From NCBI RefSeq assembly GCF_042651565.1, contig NZ_JBHSDF010000003.1: a stretch of DNA of 64,000 bases; one strand, 5' to 3'. This stretch comes from Salinispirillum marinum (GTDB taxonomy: Bacteria; Pseudomonadota; Gammaproteobacteria; Pseudomonadales; Natronospirillaceae). A program made the translations under genes and the position numbers. Position 1 is the first letter of the stretch; each line of letters starts with the position of its first letter. Of the stretch, positions 45,369 through 53,817 are shown one piece after another. Below the pieces are notes generated by a model, which saw only the letters and a list, made by a program, of their open reading frames with translations, was not told where the DNA came from and did not search any database.

Positions 45369-45533
45369 GACGGCCTGTAAACAAGAAAGCAGTTGCTTCT
45401 TGAAATTCCAAGGAAAACGCTACACCGAGCCCTGACTACTGCTCATTCTAATAGACCACGGCCTTGGGGAATTACCGCCGCGCGGGTACGACAAACGCAG
45501 CACGCATCATTGAGTAGTACGTCCGGCTTCCGC

Positions 45534-45550
45534 AAAATCACCGCGTAGTA
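45534..45550. repeat. 17-bp echo of the ABM gene start
   Basis: AAAATCACCGCGTAGTA occurs here and at 44239-44255, inside the ABM gene where it encodes YYAVIF. On the minus strand at this place a second frame reads KSPYYAVI before losing resemblance, so it looks like the start of a decayed second ABM gene overlapping the end of the membrane-protein gene. Confidence 0.5.
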
Positions 45551-46014
45551 AGGGGATTTGCGCGTTTGCTCGGTATCGGCTGACTGAGTTCAGGCCATGA
45601 CCGCCACGTACCTATGCCATACAGGGCGCCAACCCCCAAGCAAATGCCCGAGCTTACAAGCCAAAACGTTAAACTGTTTTCGGGAAATAGCGGCATGATG
45701 CCAACAAAAGCCACACCACGGAGCACAAAAATCGCCGCAATAACGCACAAACCTAAGCGCAGAAGAGGTAGGCGAAGAATAATTCCTGCCCCTGACAACC
45801 CATACAATGACCACAAAAAAAGTACCACGACAAGCACCGAGGTGACTGCGGCAGGATACCAGTGACCTTGTTCTGACATTACCGCCATTTGCTCTCCCGC
45901 ACCAAAAAAACGATACCAATCACCGCCAAAAATAATTCAGCCTACGTGCGCAAGCGCTGCCAATCCTCTGCACGCCGCAGCAAGGATCAAATAGGTATTC
46001 TTATCTGTTTGCAT
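45538..46014 (-). pseudogene. Small four-helix membrane protein interrupted by an in-frame TGA
   Basis: From an ATG at 46014 with a strong GGAGG site, the minus strand reads MQTDKNTYLILAAACRGLAA plus LAHVG, then TGA (45937-45939), then continues in the same frame as IIFGGDWYRFFGAGEQ into a 116-residue hydrophobic ORF (from the ATG at 45888). Ignoring the TGA, the product is about 158 residues with four hydrophobic segments. The sequence on both sides of the stop is coherent protein, so one base change (for example from TGC or TGT) split it. Re-initiation at 45888 could yield a shortened protein. Family function unknown. Confidence 0.7.
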
Positions 46015-46175
46015 CGTCTCCCTCCAATAACGTTGGGGTGGTTGAAATTCACTGCAAGCTAGGCGGAAAGCCCGATTTGCTCAAGGCTTCCCTGCCCACT
46101 CGTGCCTAATGAAAAAAGGCTAAGTTAATCACCTAAGTCACTATAACAGTCAGCGCAGTGCGCTTCTTAACCTTT

Positions 46176-47141
46176 TTAGTAACCAGCGCTGAAATCAAGC
46201 GTGCCCATTACCGTCGTCACTGCGTAGGCAATCATCGTAAGGCCAACATACGATGTTGCCCAGCCCTCTTCGCGCGGAATGACCACGAGGCGGTGATTTT
46301 GACATGCGGTAAGCACGGTACAGTATCCTGGAAAGGCCGCTTCAAGCTCGGCGTGGGCATCGGCAGGCGTCTCTCCTCGATCACTGCGGTAGCTCACGAA
46401 AATAACGTCGGCGTCGAGTTCGGGCAGGCGCTCAACACTCAGTTGTTCAGACGTACCCTCTGGGATGTTTTCGATCACCTCGGGAAAAGAAAAGCCCGCG
46501 TCTCGCAGCACTTTGCCGAACGAGGAATAAGGGTTCCATACTGAAAGATTCCCGTTCTGCGCATGAAACGCACTGACGATGCGAGGGTTTTCTCCTACCA
46601 CGCGGCGCAGTTGGGCAAGCTGTGCGTCATACCGGGCTTTTAGCCTATCCAGCATTGCCATATTTCCGGTTAAGTCAGCCAGTAGGTCGTACAGCTCGTA
46701 ATCACTCCGCTTGCCGGTTCGGGTATCGATCACTATGGTCGGTGCGATGGCCGACAGTTTGTCGACGTCCGCCTGCTGCCACGTGCTGGTAATAATCAGA
46801 TCTGGGCGCGCATGGGTCAAAACTTCGAGGTCAATTGGGTTATGACCCAGATTGATGATGTCACTCGTGGAAAAGTCTTGCCCGGTCAATAACACGCCAG
46901 ACCGGATCATGGCCACACCGCCAGCACCGGGGCGGCCATGGCTGGCCACAACCGGAGCCCCGAGTTCAAGCAGAGGAACGGTTAACTCAATATCATGCAA
47001 GGTAGCGATGCGCTCCGGGGTGGCCGGGTAAACGACACTGCGTCCCAGATCGTCGACAAATCGGCGCATTTCTTGTGCTACGGTGTGGGAGGAAAGCATT
47101 ACAAAGCCGAGTGCAGAGAGGATGAGCCATGTTTTTTTCAT
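46176..47141 (-). CDS. Iron-siderophore/haem ABC transporter substrate-binding protein (copy A)
   Basis: About 321 residues from the ATG at 47141 (AGGA upstream; an earlier in-frame start overlapping the previous gene is rejected). Signal peptide MKKTWLILSALGFVMLSSHT ending VAQ. The class III periplasmic-binding fold is shown by LGRSVVYPATPERIATLHDI, HARPDLIITSTW, LSAIAPTIVIDT and VIFVSYRSD. The C-terminal CTVLTACQNHR stretch is shared with copy E, so these two are closer paralogs. Last gene of the iron locus. Confidence 0.85.
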   Translation of the reverse strand: MKKTWLILSALGFVMLSSHTVAQEMRRFVDDLGRSVVYPATPERIATLHDIELTVPLLELGAPVVASHGRPGAGGVAMIRSGVLLTGQDFSTSDIINLGHNPIDLEVLTHARPDLIITSTWQQADVDKLSAIAPTIVIDTRTGKRSDYELYDLLADLTGNMAMLDRLKARYDAQLAQLRRVVGENPRIVSAFHAQNGNLSVWNPYSSFGKVLRDAGFSFPEVIENIPEGTSEQLSVERLPELDADVIFVSYRSDRGETPADAHAELEAAFPGYCTVLTACQNHRLVVIPREEGWATSYVGLTMIAYAVTTVMGTLDFSAGY

Positions 47142-47163
47142 GTTTATTCCTATTATGTGTCCG

Positions 47164-48129
47164 TTATTCAGCAACAAGGTCGCGGTTCAGATCGTCCTGC
47201 AACAGCACTTCGGCAATTTGGTCTAGGCCATTCATGATCTTGCCCCATGCGGAACCGACCATTTCACCGCCGTTCAGTGGATAGAACTGCCCCGCCCGAT
47301 ACACGGGCAAGGCACACACCAAGGGTCGGCTGACGAAGTCATCGAACGAGGTAGAATTGCCGCTCTGGTCGGCATCGTAGGTGATTAGAAACATCACATC
47401 GGCCGTGTGCTCACCCAAAGACTCAATACTTTTTGCATTACGGTCGATGGCCCAGGTCCGCTCCGGAGGAGACATCACCGGGTCAAGCGCCCGACGAATA
47501 GCCCCAAAAGCTTGCGTGGGTTCTACGGCATAAAAGCCATCGCCCTGATATTCTGGTGCGATGATGGACAACGTGGTGCTGTCCAGTCGATCACCCAAGG
47601 TTGCCCGCAGCTCAGCCACTTTTTGTTGCAACTCAGCCTCTAGGCTTTGTGCACGCTCGGTACGGTTGACCGCATCAGCAAACTGATACAAGGCCACTTC
47701 CAAGTCGTTGCTGAACATATCGATGACGATGGTGGGGGCAATCTTGGAATACATTTCATAGGCTTCGGCAGGCCATGGCGATGCAATGATCAAATCGGGT
47801 TGTTGTGCCGCCACGGCTTCAAAATCGGGCTCTCTATAGGTGCCAATGAACGTCACGCCAGAAGTATCATAACCTTGCATGCGGCGGTAAACCTGCTCAC
47901 CATTGCCGTTGATGTGGCCCGCACTGGCAATGGGCTGCACCCCTAATTCCATTAATGGCAATAAACCATTCTGGTCTTGCAGAGTCACAATCCGCTGCGG
48001 GTTGACGGGTATGCAGTCCTCACCCGCGGCATGAGCAAACAGCCGGTAGCCTTCAGTGCAATCTTGCGCCCAAACCGGTGTAGCAAAGATCAGGCTGCTC
48101 ATTAAGGTGATCCATAATGCGTATTTCAT
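47164..48129 (-). CDS. Iron-siderophore ABC transporter substrate-binding protein (copy B)
   Basis: About 321 residues from the ATG at 48129 (signal peptide MKYALWITLMSSLIFATPVW). The mature start is CTEGYRLFAHAAGEDCIPV, a two-cysteine N-terminus shared almost word for word with copy C, then PQRIVTLQDQNGLLPLMELG, QQPDLIIASPW and KIAPTIVIDM of the FecB-type fold. Two substrate-binding proteins with the same unusual N-terminus suggests duplication and divergence toward different ligands. Confidence 0.85.
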   Translation of the reverse strand: MKYALWITLMSSLIFATPVWAQDCTEGYRLFAHAAGEDCIPVNPQRIVTLQDQNGLLPLMELGVQPIASAGHINGNGEQVYRRMQGYDTSGVTFIGTYREPDFEAVAAQQPDLIIASPWPAEAYEMYSKIAPTIVIDMFSNDLEVALYQFADAVNRTERAQSLEAELQQKVAELRATLGDRLDSTTLSIIAPEYQGDGFYAVEPTQAFGAIRRALDPVMSPPERTWAIDRNAKSIESLGEHTADVMFLITYDADQSGNSTSFDDFVSRPLVCALPVYRAGQFYPLNGGEMVGSAWGKIMNGLDQIAEVLLQDDLNRDLVAE

Positions 48130-48186
48130 GTCGCTCGTCACTCCGATGTTTCGCAATTAAAAGTACGTTTTTTACTCGAATGGATA

Positions 48187-49152
48187 TCAGTTGCCGCCTG
48201 TTAGTCGGCCGGTGTTCATTAACAGCAGCGCATCGGCCACTTGGTGCAGTGAGGCAAAGGTGTAGCCCACCCATTCATCTCTTGGATACCAAAAATGATT
48301 ACCGTCACGAACAGCGGATAAGTTCCGCCAGAAAGGAGCAAAGCTGTCCCATTCGGCACTGAGTTGATTAACGGTCTGGCCAAAATGCCGGGCATGGCTG
48401 GAGATCACAAGGTCGGCATCAAACTGGTCGATCACTTCAAAACTGAACTCCGCATTTTCGGTTAAGTCCGCCACAATATCAGGCTTGGCAAACCCGGCAT
48501 CATTCAGGACTTGGTCAACAGCACCCCAATTCGGGTAGTACCAAATACCGCCTTCGTAGAGGTCTAAGCGAGAAACGCTGATCTCTGCTGGGTTGCCTAT
48601 AATGGTTTTTAACTCAGCAATGGTTTCCTGATACGCCGCTAACCGTTCGGCATACACATCCGCCATACCGGCAGCATCAGCAATAAACTCAAGGAGTTCA
48701 AGGAACGGCATGTTGGCCGTCATGACGACCGTGGGTGCAATCTGGGAGGCTTGTTCATACAAATCACCTTGCCACGGGCTGAGCAAAATGAGGTCTGGCT
48801 GTAGTCCTACCATCACCTCTAAATCCAACCCTTCCGGACCACCAATGTCTTTGATACCTTCCGGGCCATCAATATTGATGCCCAAAATGTGGGTGGCGCC
48901 GCGAATAAAGCGTTCTCCGGTTTGCGCATCCACCGCCGTATTGGTGCCAATAACAGGCGCACCGATATCCAATAATGGCGTGGCGATGCTGTCGTGACGG
49001 GCGGCAATGATGCGTTTTGGCTGCACGGGTATGCAGTCCTCACCCGCGGCATGGGTGAATGGTCGGTAACCTTCGGCACAGGTTTGGGCCTGTGCAGACA
49101 GAGCAATGAAGCTCAGTACCAGAGCCGTGATCAATGGTGATATGAATTTCAT
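48187..49152 (-). CDS. Iron-siderophore ABC transporter substrate-binding protein (copy C)
   Basis: 321 residues; signal peptide ends at ALSAQAQ. Mature N-terminus CAEGYRPFTHAAGEDCIPV matches copy B. FecB-type fold motifs: PKRIIAARHDSIATPLLDIG, LQPDLILLSPW, IAPTVVMTA. AGGAAAAACG precedes the ATG. Twelve bp after copy D. Confidence 0.85.
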   Translation of the reverse strand: MKFISPLITALVLSFIALSAQAQTCAEGYRPFTHAAGEDCIPVQPKRIIAARHDSIATPLLDIGAPVIGTNTAVDAQTGERFIRGATHILGINIDGPEGIKDIGGPEGLDLEVMVGLQPDLILLSPWQGDLYEQASQIAPTVVMTANMPFLELLEFIADAAGMADVYAERLAAYQETIAELKTIIGNPAEISVSRLDLYEGGIWYYPNWGAVDQVLNDAGFAKPDIVADLTENAEFSFEVIDQFDADLVISSHARHFGQTVNQLSAEWDSFAPFWRNLSAVRDGNHFWYPRDEWVGYTFASLHQVADALLLMNTGRLTGGN

Positions 49153-49164
49153 CGTTTTTCCTGT

Positions 49165-50130
49165 TTACGTGCGATCGTCGTTATGTGTATTTGGGTTGCC
49201 GTCCAACGCGGCTTCCAGCGCCGGCACTAGGCGATCCAGTGCGTAGGGCAGGCTGAGCAGGGAGGCATGTGAGAAAGCGCTGGAGAGCAGGCTGCCAATC
49301 AAAACCTCCCGGCCTTCCTGATGGGCTTGCAGGTAACGCCGGGCAGGAATGGCATTGAGCTCGCTGAAGTCATCGCTGGTGGATACCCACAGCACCACAT
49401 CGGCTTCCAACTGAGTGATTTCTTCCATCGAGAAGTTCACATGGAAACTGTTGTTATTGATGCGCTCGTCAACCGTGCTCGGGGTGGTAAACCCTAGGCC
49501 TTGGAGCAATTGCGGGCGAATGTCCTGCGACGTATAGGCACCCAATTCGCCGTTCCATGCCGTCGCCACCACCGCTGTGCGGTTCTGCCAATCCGGGTTG
49601 CTTTGTGCGACAGCCGTTAATCGGGCTTGCAACACATCCACCTGCCGTTTTGCCTCGTCCGGCAACCCCAAGGCGCGACCAGCGATAATCGCTTGCTCTT
49701 GCCACGGTAAAGCGTAATCACCCACCCCCAGGGGCACAGCAACCACCGGAGCAATCAAACTTAAGCGCTCGTAATCTTCGGCCGTAATACCGGACCATAA
49801 AGCGATGATGACATCGGGATTGGTGGCGGTGATTTGTTCAAAATTCAGGTCGCCGCGCAGAATTTGCGGAGTTTCAGTCATAACGGTATCCGCCCACGGC
49901 CAGACGGCACGAGGGTAATCACCGTACCAGTAACGAATGGCGACCGGTTGCACACCTAACGCCAGCAAGTTATCCGCACCGTTGTAGTCAAGGCTGACCA
50001 CACGCTCGGGCTGTGCGGGAATAATACTGGTACCAAACTTATGCTCGATGGTGAGTGGAAATGACTGCGCCCACGCGAACGATGCAAAGAGCCATCCAAA
50101 CATCAATAATGCGTTGTTTAACTTCTTCAT
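49165..50130 (-). CDS. Iron-siderophore ABC transporter substrate-binding protein (copy D)
   Basis: 321 residues with signal peptide MKKLNNALLMFGWLFASFAW. Closest of the five to classic ferric-siderophore binders: IEHKFGTSIIPAQPERVVSL, YNGADNLLALGVQPVAIRY, TATNPDVIIALWSG, IAPVVAVPL. It lacks the extra cysteines of copies B and C and the ACQN stretch of A and E. A Fur-box-like site sits directly upstream (50142-50161), so it and the genes after it may have their own iron-responsive promoter. Confidence 0.87.
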   Translation of the reverse strand: MKKLNNALLMFGWLFASFAWAQSFPLTIEHKFGTSIIPAQPERVVSLDYNGADNLLALGVQPVAIRYWYGDYPRAVWPWADTVMTETPQILRGDLNFEQITATNPDVIIALWSGITAEDYERLSLIAPVVAVPLGVGDYALPWQEQAIIAGRALGLPDEAKRQVDVLQARLTAVAQSNPDWQNRTAVVATAWNGELGAYTSQDIRPQLLQGLGFTTPSTVDERINNNSFHVNFSMEEITQLEADVVLWVSTSDDFSELNAIPARRYLQAHQEGREVLIGSLLSSAFSHASLLSLPYALDRLVPALEAALDGNPNTHNDDRT

Positions 50131-50141
50131 AAGCTAACCTT

Positions 50142-50161
50142 AATAATAATGATTTGTATTT
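50142..50161 (-). promoter_or_regulatory. Fur-box-like site inside the iron locus
   Basis: AATAATAATGATTTGTATTT lies in the 53-bp gap between the exporter-fold ABC gene and copy D. The 17-bp core (50145-50161) agrees at 13 positions with the Fur box at 4907-4923. It suggests an internal iron-regulated promoter for copies D-C-B-A. Confidence 0.5.
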
Positions 50162-50183
50162 AATGGTTTAGAGCAAAAAAATA

Positions 50184-51956
50184 TCAGCTTGCCATCGCCG
50201 TCTCTTGAATCTGTCGACGCCACAAACGGGCATAGTCCCCACTGCAGGCCAGTAGTTCGGCGTGGGTTCCACTCTCGCGCACCTGCCCATTTTCGAGATA
50301 CAGAATGCGGTCCATGTGAACGAGGGTCGATAAGCGGTGTGCAATAGCGATGACCGTGCGACCCTGCATCAACGCAGCCAGAGCTTGTTGAATCGCATGC
50401 TCGGATTCGCTGTCGAGCGCGGAGGTGGCTTCATCCAACAGTAAAATGGGTGCGTTTTTCAGCAACGCTCGGGCGATGGCAATACGTTGGCGCTCACCAC
50501 CCGACAACTTAACGCCACGCTCGCCAACGACCGTGTCGTACCCTAGTGGCAAGGTGGCGATGAACTGAGCACATTGCGCCGCTTGGGCGGCAGCCTCTAC
50601 GTCGGCATCCGTCGCATCGGGTCGTCCATAACGAATATTCTCCCGCACCGTTCGGTGAAACAGTTCGGCGGTTTGCGACACCTCCGCGATTTGGCGGGCC
50701 AAAACATCGGGGGCTAGGGTGCTGATGTCTTGTCCATCGATACGAATGCGCCCATGTTGCGGGCTATAGCGACCGGTCAATAATTTAAACAGTGTGCTTT
50801 TGCCGCTGCCAGACGGCCCCGCCAAGCCCACTTTCTCGCCCGGTTGAATGCGCAAATTAAAGGCTTGATACAGCGGCAAGTGGTCGGTGTACTGAAAGTG
50901 CACGGTTGATAGCGTGATTTCACCGCGTTCTGCACGGAATGATGTTTCGGGGTTTAGGGCACGAACTGGCAGTGGCTTAGCCAATACATCCAAAGACTCT
51001 TTCACTTCACCCAGTTCTAAATAAAAATCCAGAATGTAGTCACCCAAACTGGTTATGGACATAGCGAGTTGCAAACCAATGGTTAACAGCATAGCGACCG
51101 CGCCGATGGACACAATTCCCATCGCAGCGTCCTGCAAGGCAAAAGCCACCAGCGCGCTCATGAAGCCGGCGGTGAGTACCAATTGCGCGACCCGCATGGC
51201 GCTAAACCAAAAACGCGCTTCGCGGCCCCGCTGTTGTTCTTCCTGTAAGCGTTCGCCTAGCCGCTGGCTTTCATAACCCCGCCCACCAAAACTGTGCACC
51301 ACATCAATGGCGCCCAGCGCATCCGCGAGCTGCCCAGTCACCCGAGAGCGCGCACTTCCCAGCGCCCGCCCAACGTGTAAAACACGTCGGGCCATGAGCA
51401 GCGAAACCAAAACAAATACGAACGTAAAGCCGACATACGCCAAACCATAGTGCGGCTGCGCAGTAAAAATCCAGAACCCCGCCACCACAATGCCCACGAA
51501 TACCTGAGCAAATTGCAACACAAAGTATTCCACCAAGTTGGGTCCACCTTGCGAAGCGCGGCGAATGCGCTGGGTCAGTGCACCGGTAAAGGTGTTCTGA
51601 AAAAACTCGGATGACTGGCGCAGTGTGTGTTGAAACAGCATGGCATTTACCGACGCCGCCAAGGTGGGCAAGGTGAACGCATTCACGAAGGTGTATAGCC
51701 GTCCCAGGGCTGGCCCGATCAACCATGCCACCAACAACAAACTGAACCATCCGGAAACCACCGCAGCATCCTGCTGCGCTACCGCTTCAGGCAGGGCATC
51801 GATTAAGCGCCCAACCACCCACGGCGTCGAGGACATGCTGGCCGTTGAAAACACCGTGATGGCGGCGAGCAATGCCAAACGTCCCGGCACAAACCGACGG
51901 GCTATCCAGGCGCAAAAGGCCAGCGGCTGTGTGGGAAATTGAGTGTGCGCGTTCAT
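50184..51956 (-). CDS. Exporter-fold ABC transporter (fused permease-ATPase)
   Basis: 590 residues: six-helix membrane domain (about 1-320) fused to an ATPase with Walker A GPSGSGKSTLFKLL, Q-loop, signature LSGGERQRIAIARALL, Walker B ILLLDEATSAL and the switch His in AHRLST. It works as a homodimer or with a partner. In this locus it could export a siderophore or intermediate, or be an importer of the YbtPQ/IrtAB kind that uses this fold for siderophore uptake. No siderophore synthetase is in view, which slightly favours uptake. Direction is not decidable from sequence. Confidence 0.88.
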   Translation of the reverse strand: MNAHTQFPTQPLAFCAWIARRFVPGRLALLAAITVFSTASMSSTPWVVGRLIDALPEAVAQQDAAVVSGWFSLLLVAWLIGPALGRLYTFVNAFTLPTLAASVNAMLFQHTLRQSSEFFQNTFTGALTQRIRRASQGGPNLVEYFVLQFAQVFVGIVVAGFWIFTAQPHYGLAYVGFTFVFVLVSLLMARRVLHVGRALGSARSRVTGQLADALGAIDVVHSFGGRGYESQRLGERLQEEQQRGREARFWFSAMRVAQLVLTAGFMSALVAFALQDAAMGIVSIGAVAMLLTIGLQLAMSITSLGDYILDFYLELGEVKESLDVLAKPLPVRALNPETSFRAERGEITLSTVHFQYTDHLPLYQAFNLRIQPGEKVGLAGPSGSGKSTLFKLLTGRYSPQHGRIRIDGQDISTLAPDVLARQIAEVSQTAELFHRTVRENIRYGRPDATDADVEAAAQAAQCAQFIATLPLGYDTVVGERGVKLSGGERQRIAIARALLKNAPILLLDEATSALDSESEHAIQQALAALMQGRTVIAIAHRLSTLVHMDRILYLENGQVRESGTHAELLACSGDYARLWRRQIQETAMAS

Positions 51957-51977
51957 GTCGGCAATCCTGCAGTTAGG

Positions 51978-52919
51978 TTATTGGCGGCCAGCAACATGGC
52001 TCACCAGCATTTGCGTCATCAGTTCCAACGAAGCAAACGAGGTGGAGAAAGCGAAGGTGCGCGGAAACACGAGGTAACGGCCGTTTTGGCAGGCTTCGAG
52101 CACGCTGCACCAATTGGGCAGTACTTCTGCCATGCGATTCCGGGCATCCTGCGGTGTTTCGCCCCACGAAATGCCAAAGGTGTCGATGATGTAGTCCGCA
52201 TCCACGTCTTGCAGCCGTTCTTGGCTCACTTCCATATTGCCATCGCTGACCTGTGCATTAATGGCCGGACGGGCAAAACCGATGTCATCCATCACTTGTG
52301 TCAGCGCACCATAACTTGCCCAATAATTGAGCACCCCATCCCGTGAGTTGATCACCGAAATGGAAATGTTTGACGCGTCAGGAATGGCTTTACGCGCCTC
52401 GGCCAAGCGGTCTTGATAGCGCGCCAAGCGCGCTTCATAGACGTCCATGCGGCCGGACACATCGGCCACGTCATGCATAAAGCCCAGCAGCGATTGGTTT
52501 TGATTAATCGTGACTGTGGGTGCAATCAAGCGCAGCTGCGCCAGCATTTCCGCACTTTCATAATGCGTGGTAATGATGAGATCAGGGTTAACCGCTACCA
52601 CTTTCTCCAAGTCCGTCCAGCCCACGTATTCAATTTCGCTGTTGTGAAAATCAACGCCGAGCAAATCCTGTACACCGCGCAAATAAGGCTTCCCATCGTC
52701 GCCCATGCGGCCTGCGCTGCCCGCTACCGGCGCACCGAGCTCAACCAAGCTCATGGTGAGTACGTGATCTTGCAGCGACACAATGCGTTGCGGTTCCGCT
52801 GGAATAGTTACTTCACCGTGCACATCGGTGAAGACGCGGCTGTTCGCACTGCTCTCCGCACTCACCATTACACTCAAGGCCAACGCCCAAATACCGAACC
52901 CATAACGTCGTAATTGCAT
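51978..52919 (-). CDS. Iron-siderophore/haem ABC transporter substrate-binding protein (copy E)
   Basis: 313 residues; signal region ends near SAESSANS. FecB-type motifs: VHGEVTIPAEPQRIVSLQDH, VNPDLIITTHY, LIAPTVTINQ, VDADYIIDTFG. Carries CSVLEACQNGR near the C-terminus like copy A. A strong AAGGAGAGG site precedes the ATG. First binding protein after the fhuF-like gene. Confidence 0.86.
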   Translation of the reverse strand: MQLRRYGFGIWALALSVMVSAESSANSRVFTDVHGEVTIPAEPQRIVSLQDHVLTMSLVELGAPVAGSAGRMGDDGKPYLRGVQDLLGVDFHNSEIEYVGWTDLEKVVAVNPDLIITTHYESAEMLAQLRLIAPTVTINQNQSLLGFMHDVADVSGRMDVYEARLARYQDRLAEARKAIPDASNISISVINSRDGVLNYWASYGALTQVMDDIGFARPAINAQVSDGNMEVSQERLQDVDADYIIDTFGISWGETPQDARNRMAEVLPNWCSVLEACQNGRYLVFPRTFAFSTSFASLELMTQMLVSHVAGRQ

Positions 52920-52971
52920 GAAAACCTCTCCTTAATAAGTGGATAAAAATGTGGTCTGCCCGCGCCTTAGA

Positions 52972-53817
52972 CTAGCCTTCCGCATCAATAGCGTGATTAC
53001 ACAGGTAGCGGGTTAACCGCTCGCGCCGTTCGTCTTCACTGACGTGCACGCAGCTTGTGCAATAGTCTTTGCCTTCTAGGGTGTAATACCGGCAACAACC
53101 GCCGCGGGCACGAAACCAGTTGCCTAACGGTTGTTGGGTGGGGCTGTCTTCGGCAGCCACCGAGTAATAATTGAATTGCCATTGTTTGTTGGCTAACGGC
53201 TTGCCCGCCGCCTCAACCACCGCCCGCACACGAGCCATGGCACGGCCAGGCTGCTGTTGTTCTTTGCTCACGTACAAATAGGCGGCGGTCAGCCCGTCGG
53301 TTACCAAGCGCCACAAGGCGTTGGCTGACAATCGTACTTCTCGGGCTAACGCCGGGATCAACTGTTCGAAGAGTCGATAGGCATAGTCGGCAACGACATC
53401 CGGTGGCAGCGACTCACCCGTGGGTTTCAAATCCGTCAAAGAAAACTGATAAACCACATAGCGGTGCCATTCGCCTTTATGCCACTCACGCTCGATAACG
53501 GCATGAACGCCCAACGCCTCCGGCGTTAACACCGACAAATCGTAATGATTCAAGTCCAGCCACGCCAAAACCGCGCTGAGATCCCACGCCAGCCGATTCA
53601 CCAGATACGCGCCCGCCGCCTTGTCGTCTAACTTTGGCTCCGCCTGCTGGTGCAGACTTAACGCCGCTTTCAATACGCCAGTGGTTCGCTGCAGCAGCAA
53701 GTCGGTGGAAAACGCCGCCGGTCGATCGCCGATCTGAATTTTAAGCTGATCACAGGCCGCTCGCTCAACATCCGTCAAGGATGTGGCCGTGCCTGGATTA
53801 AACACAGATACCGTCAT
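52972..53817 (-). CDS. FhuF-like siderophore-iron reductase
   Basis: 281 residues from the ATG at 53817, overlapping the stop of the second permease in ATGA form; the longer ORF reaching 54123 is a shadow of the permease. The C-terminus has the FhuF [2Fe-2S] cysteines: GGCCRYYTLEGKDYCTSCVH, i.e. Cys-Cys-x10-Cys-x2-Cys. The rest is helical and fits the FhuF/IucA-like domain. It would reduce Fe(III) released from imported siderophores in the cytoplasm. Its presence argues the ligand is a ferric siderophore rather than haem. Confidence 0.87.
   Translation of the reverse strand: MTVSVFNPGTATSLTDVERAACDQLKIQIGDRPAAFSTDLLLQRTTGVLKAALSLHQQAEPKLDDKAAGAYLVNRLAWDLSAVLAWLDLNHYDLSVLTPEALGVHAVIEREWHKGEWHRYVVYQFSLTDLKPTGESLPPDVVADYAYRLFEQLIPALAREVRLSANALWRLVTDGLTAAYLYVSKEQQQPGRAMARVRAVVEAAGKPLANKQWQFNYYSVAAEDSPTQQPLGNWFRARGGCCRYYTLEGKDYCTSCVHVSEDERRERLTRYLCNHAIDAEG

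Noticed and set aside
45937..45939. Selenocysteine codon interpretation of the in-frame TGA
   Set aside because: No obvious SECIS-like stem just downstream and no selenoprotein gene in the window; a simple nonsense mutation is more economical. Kept only as a checkable alternative.
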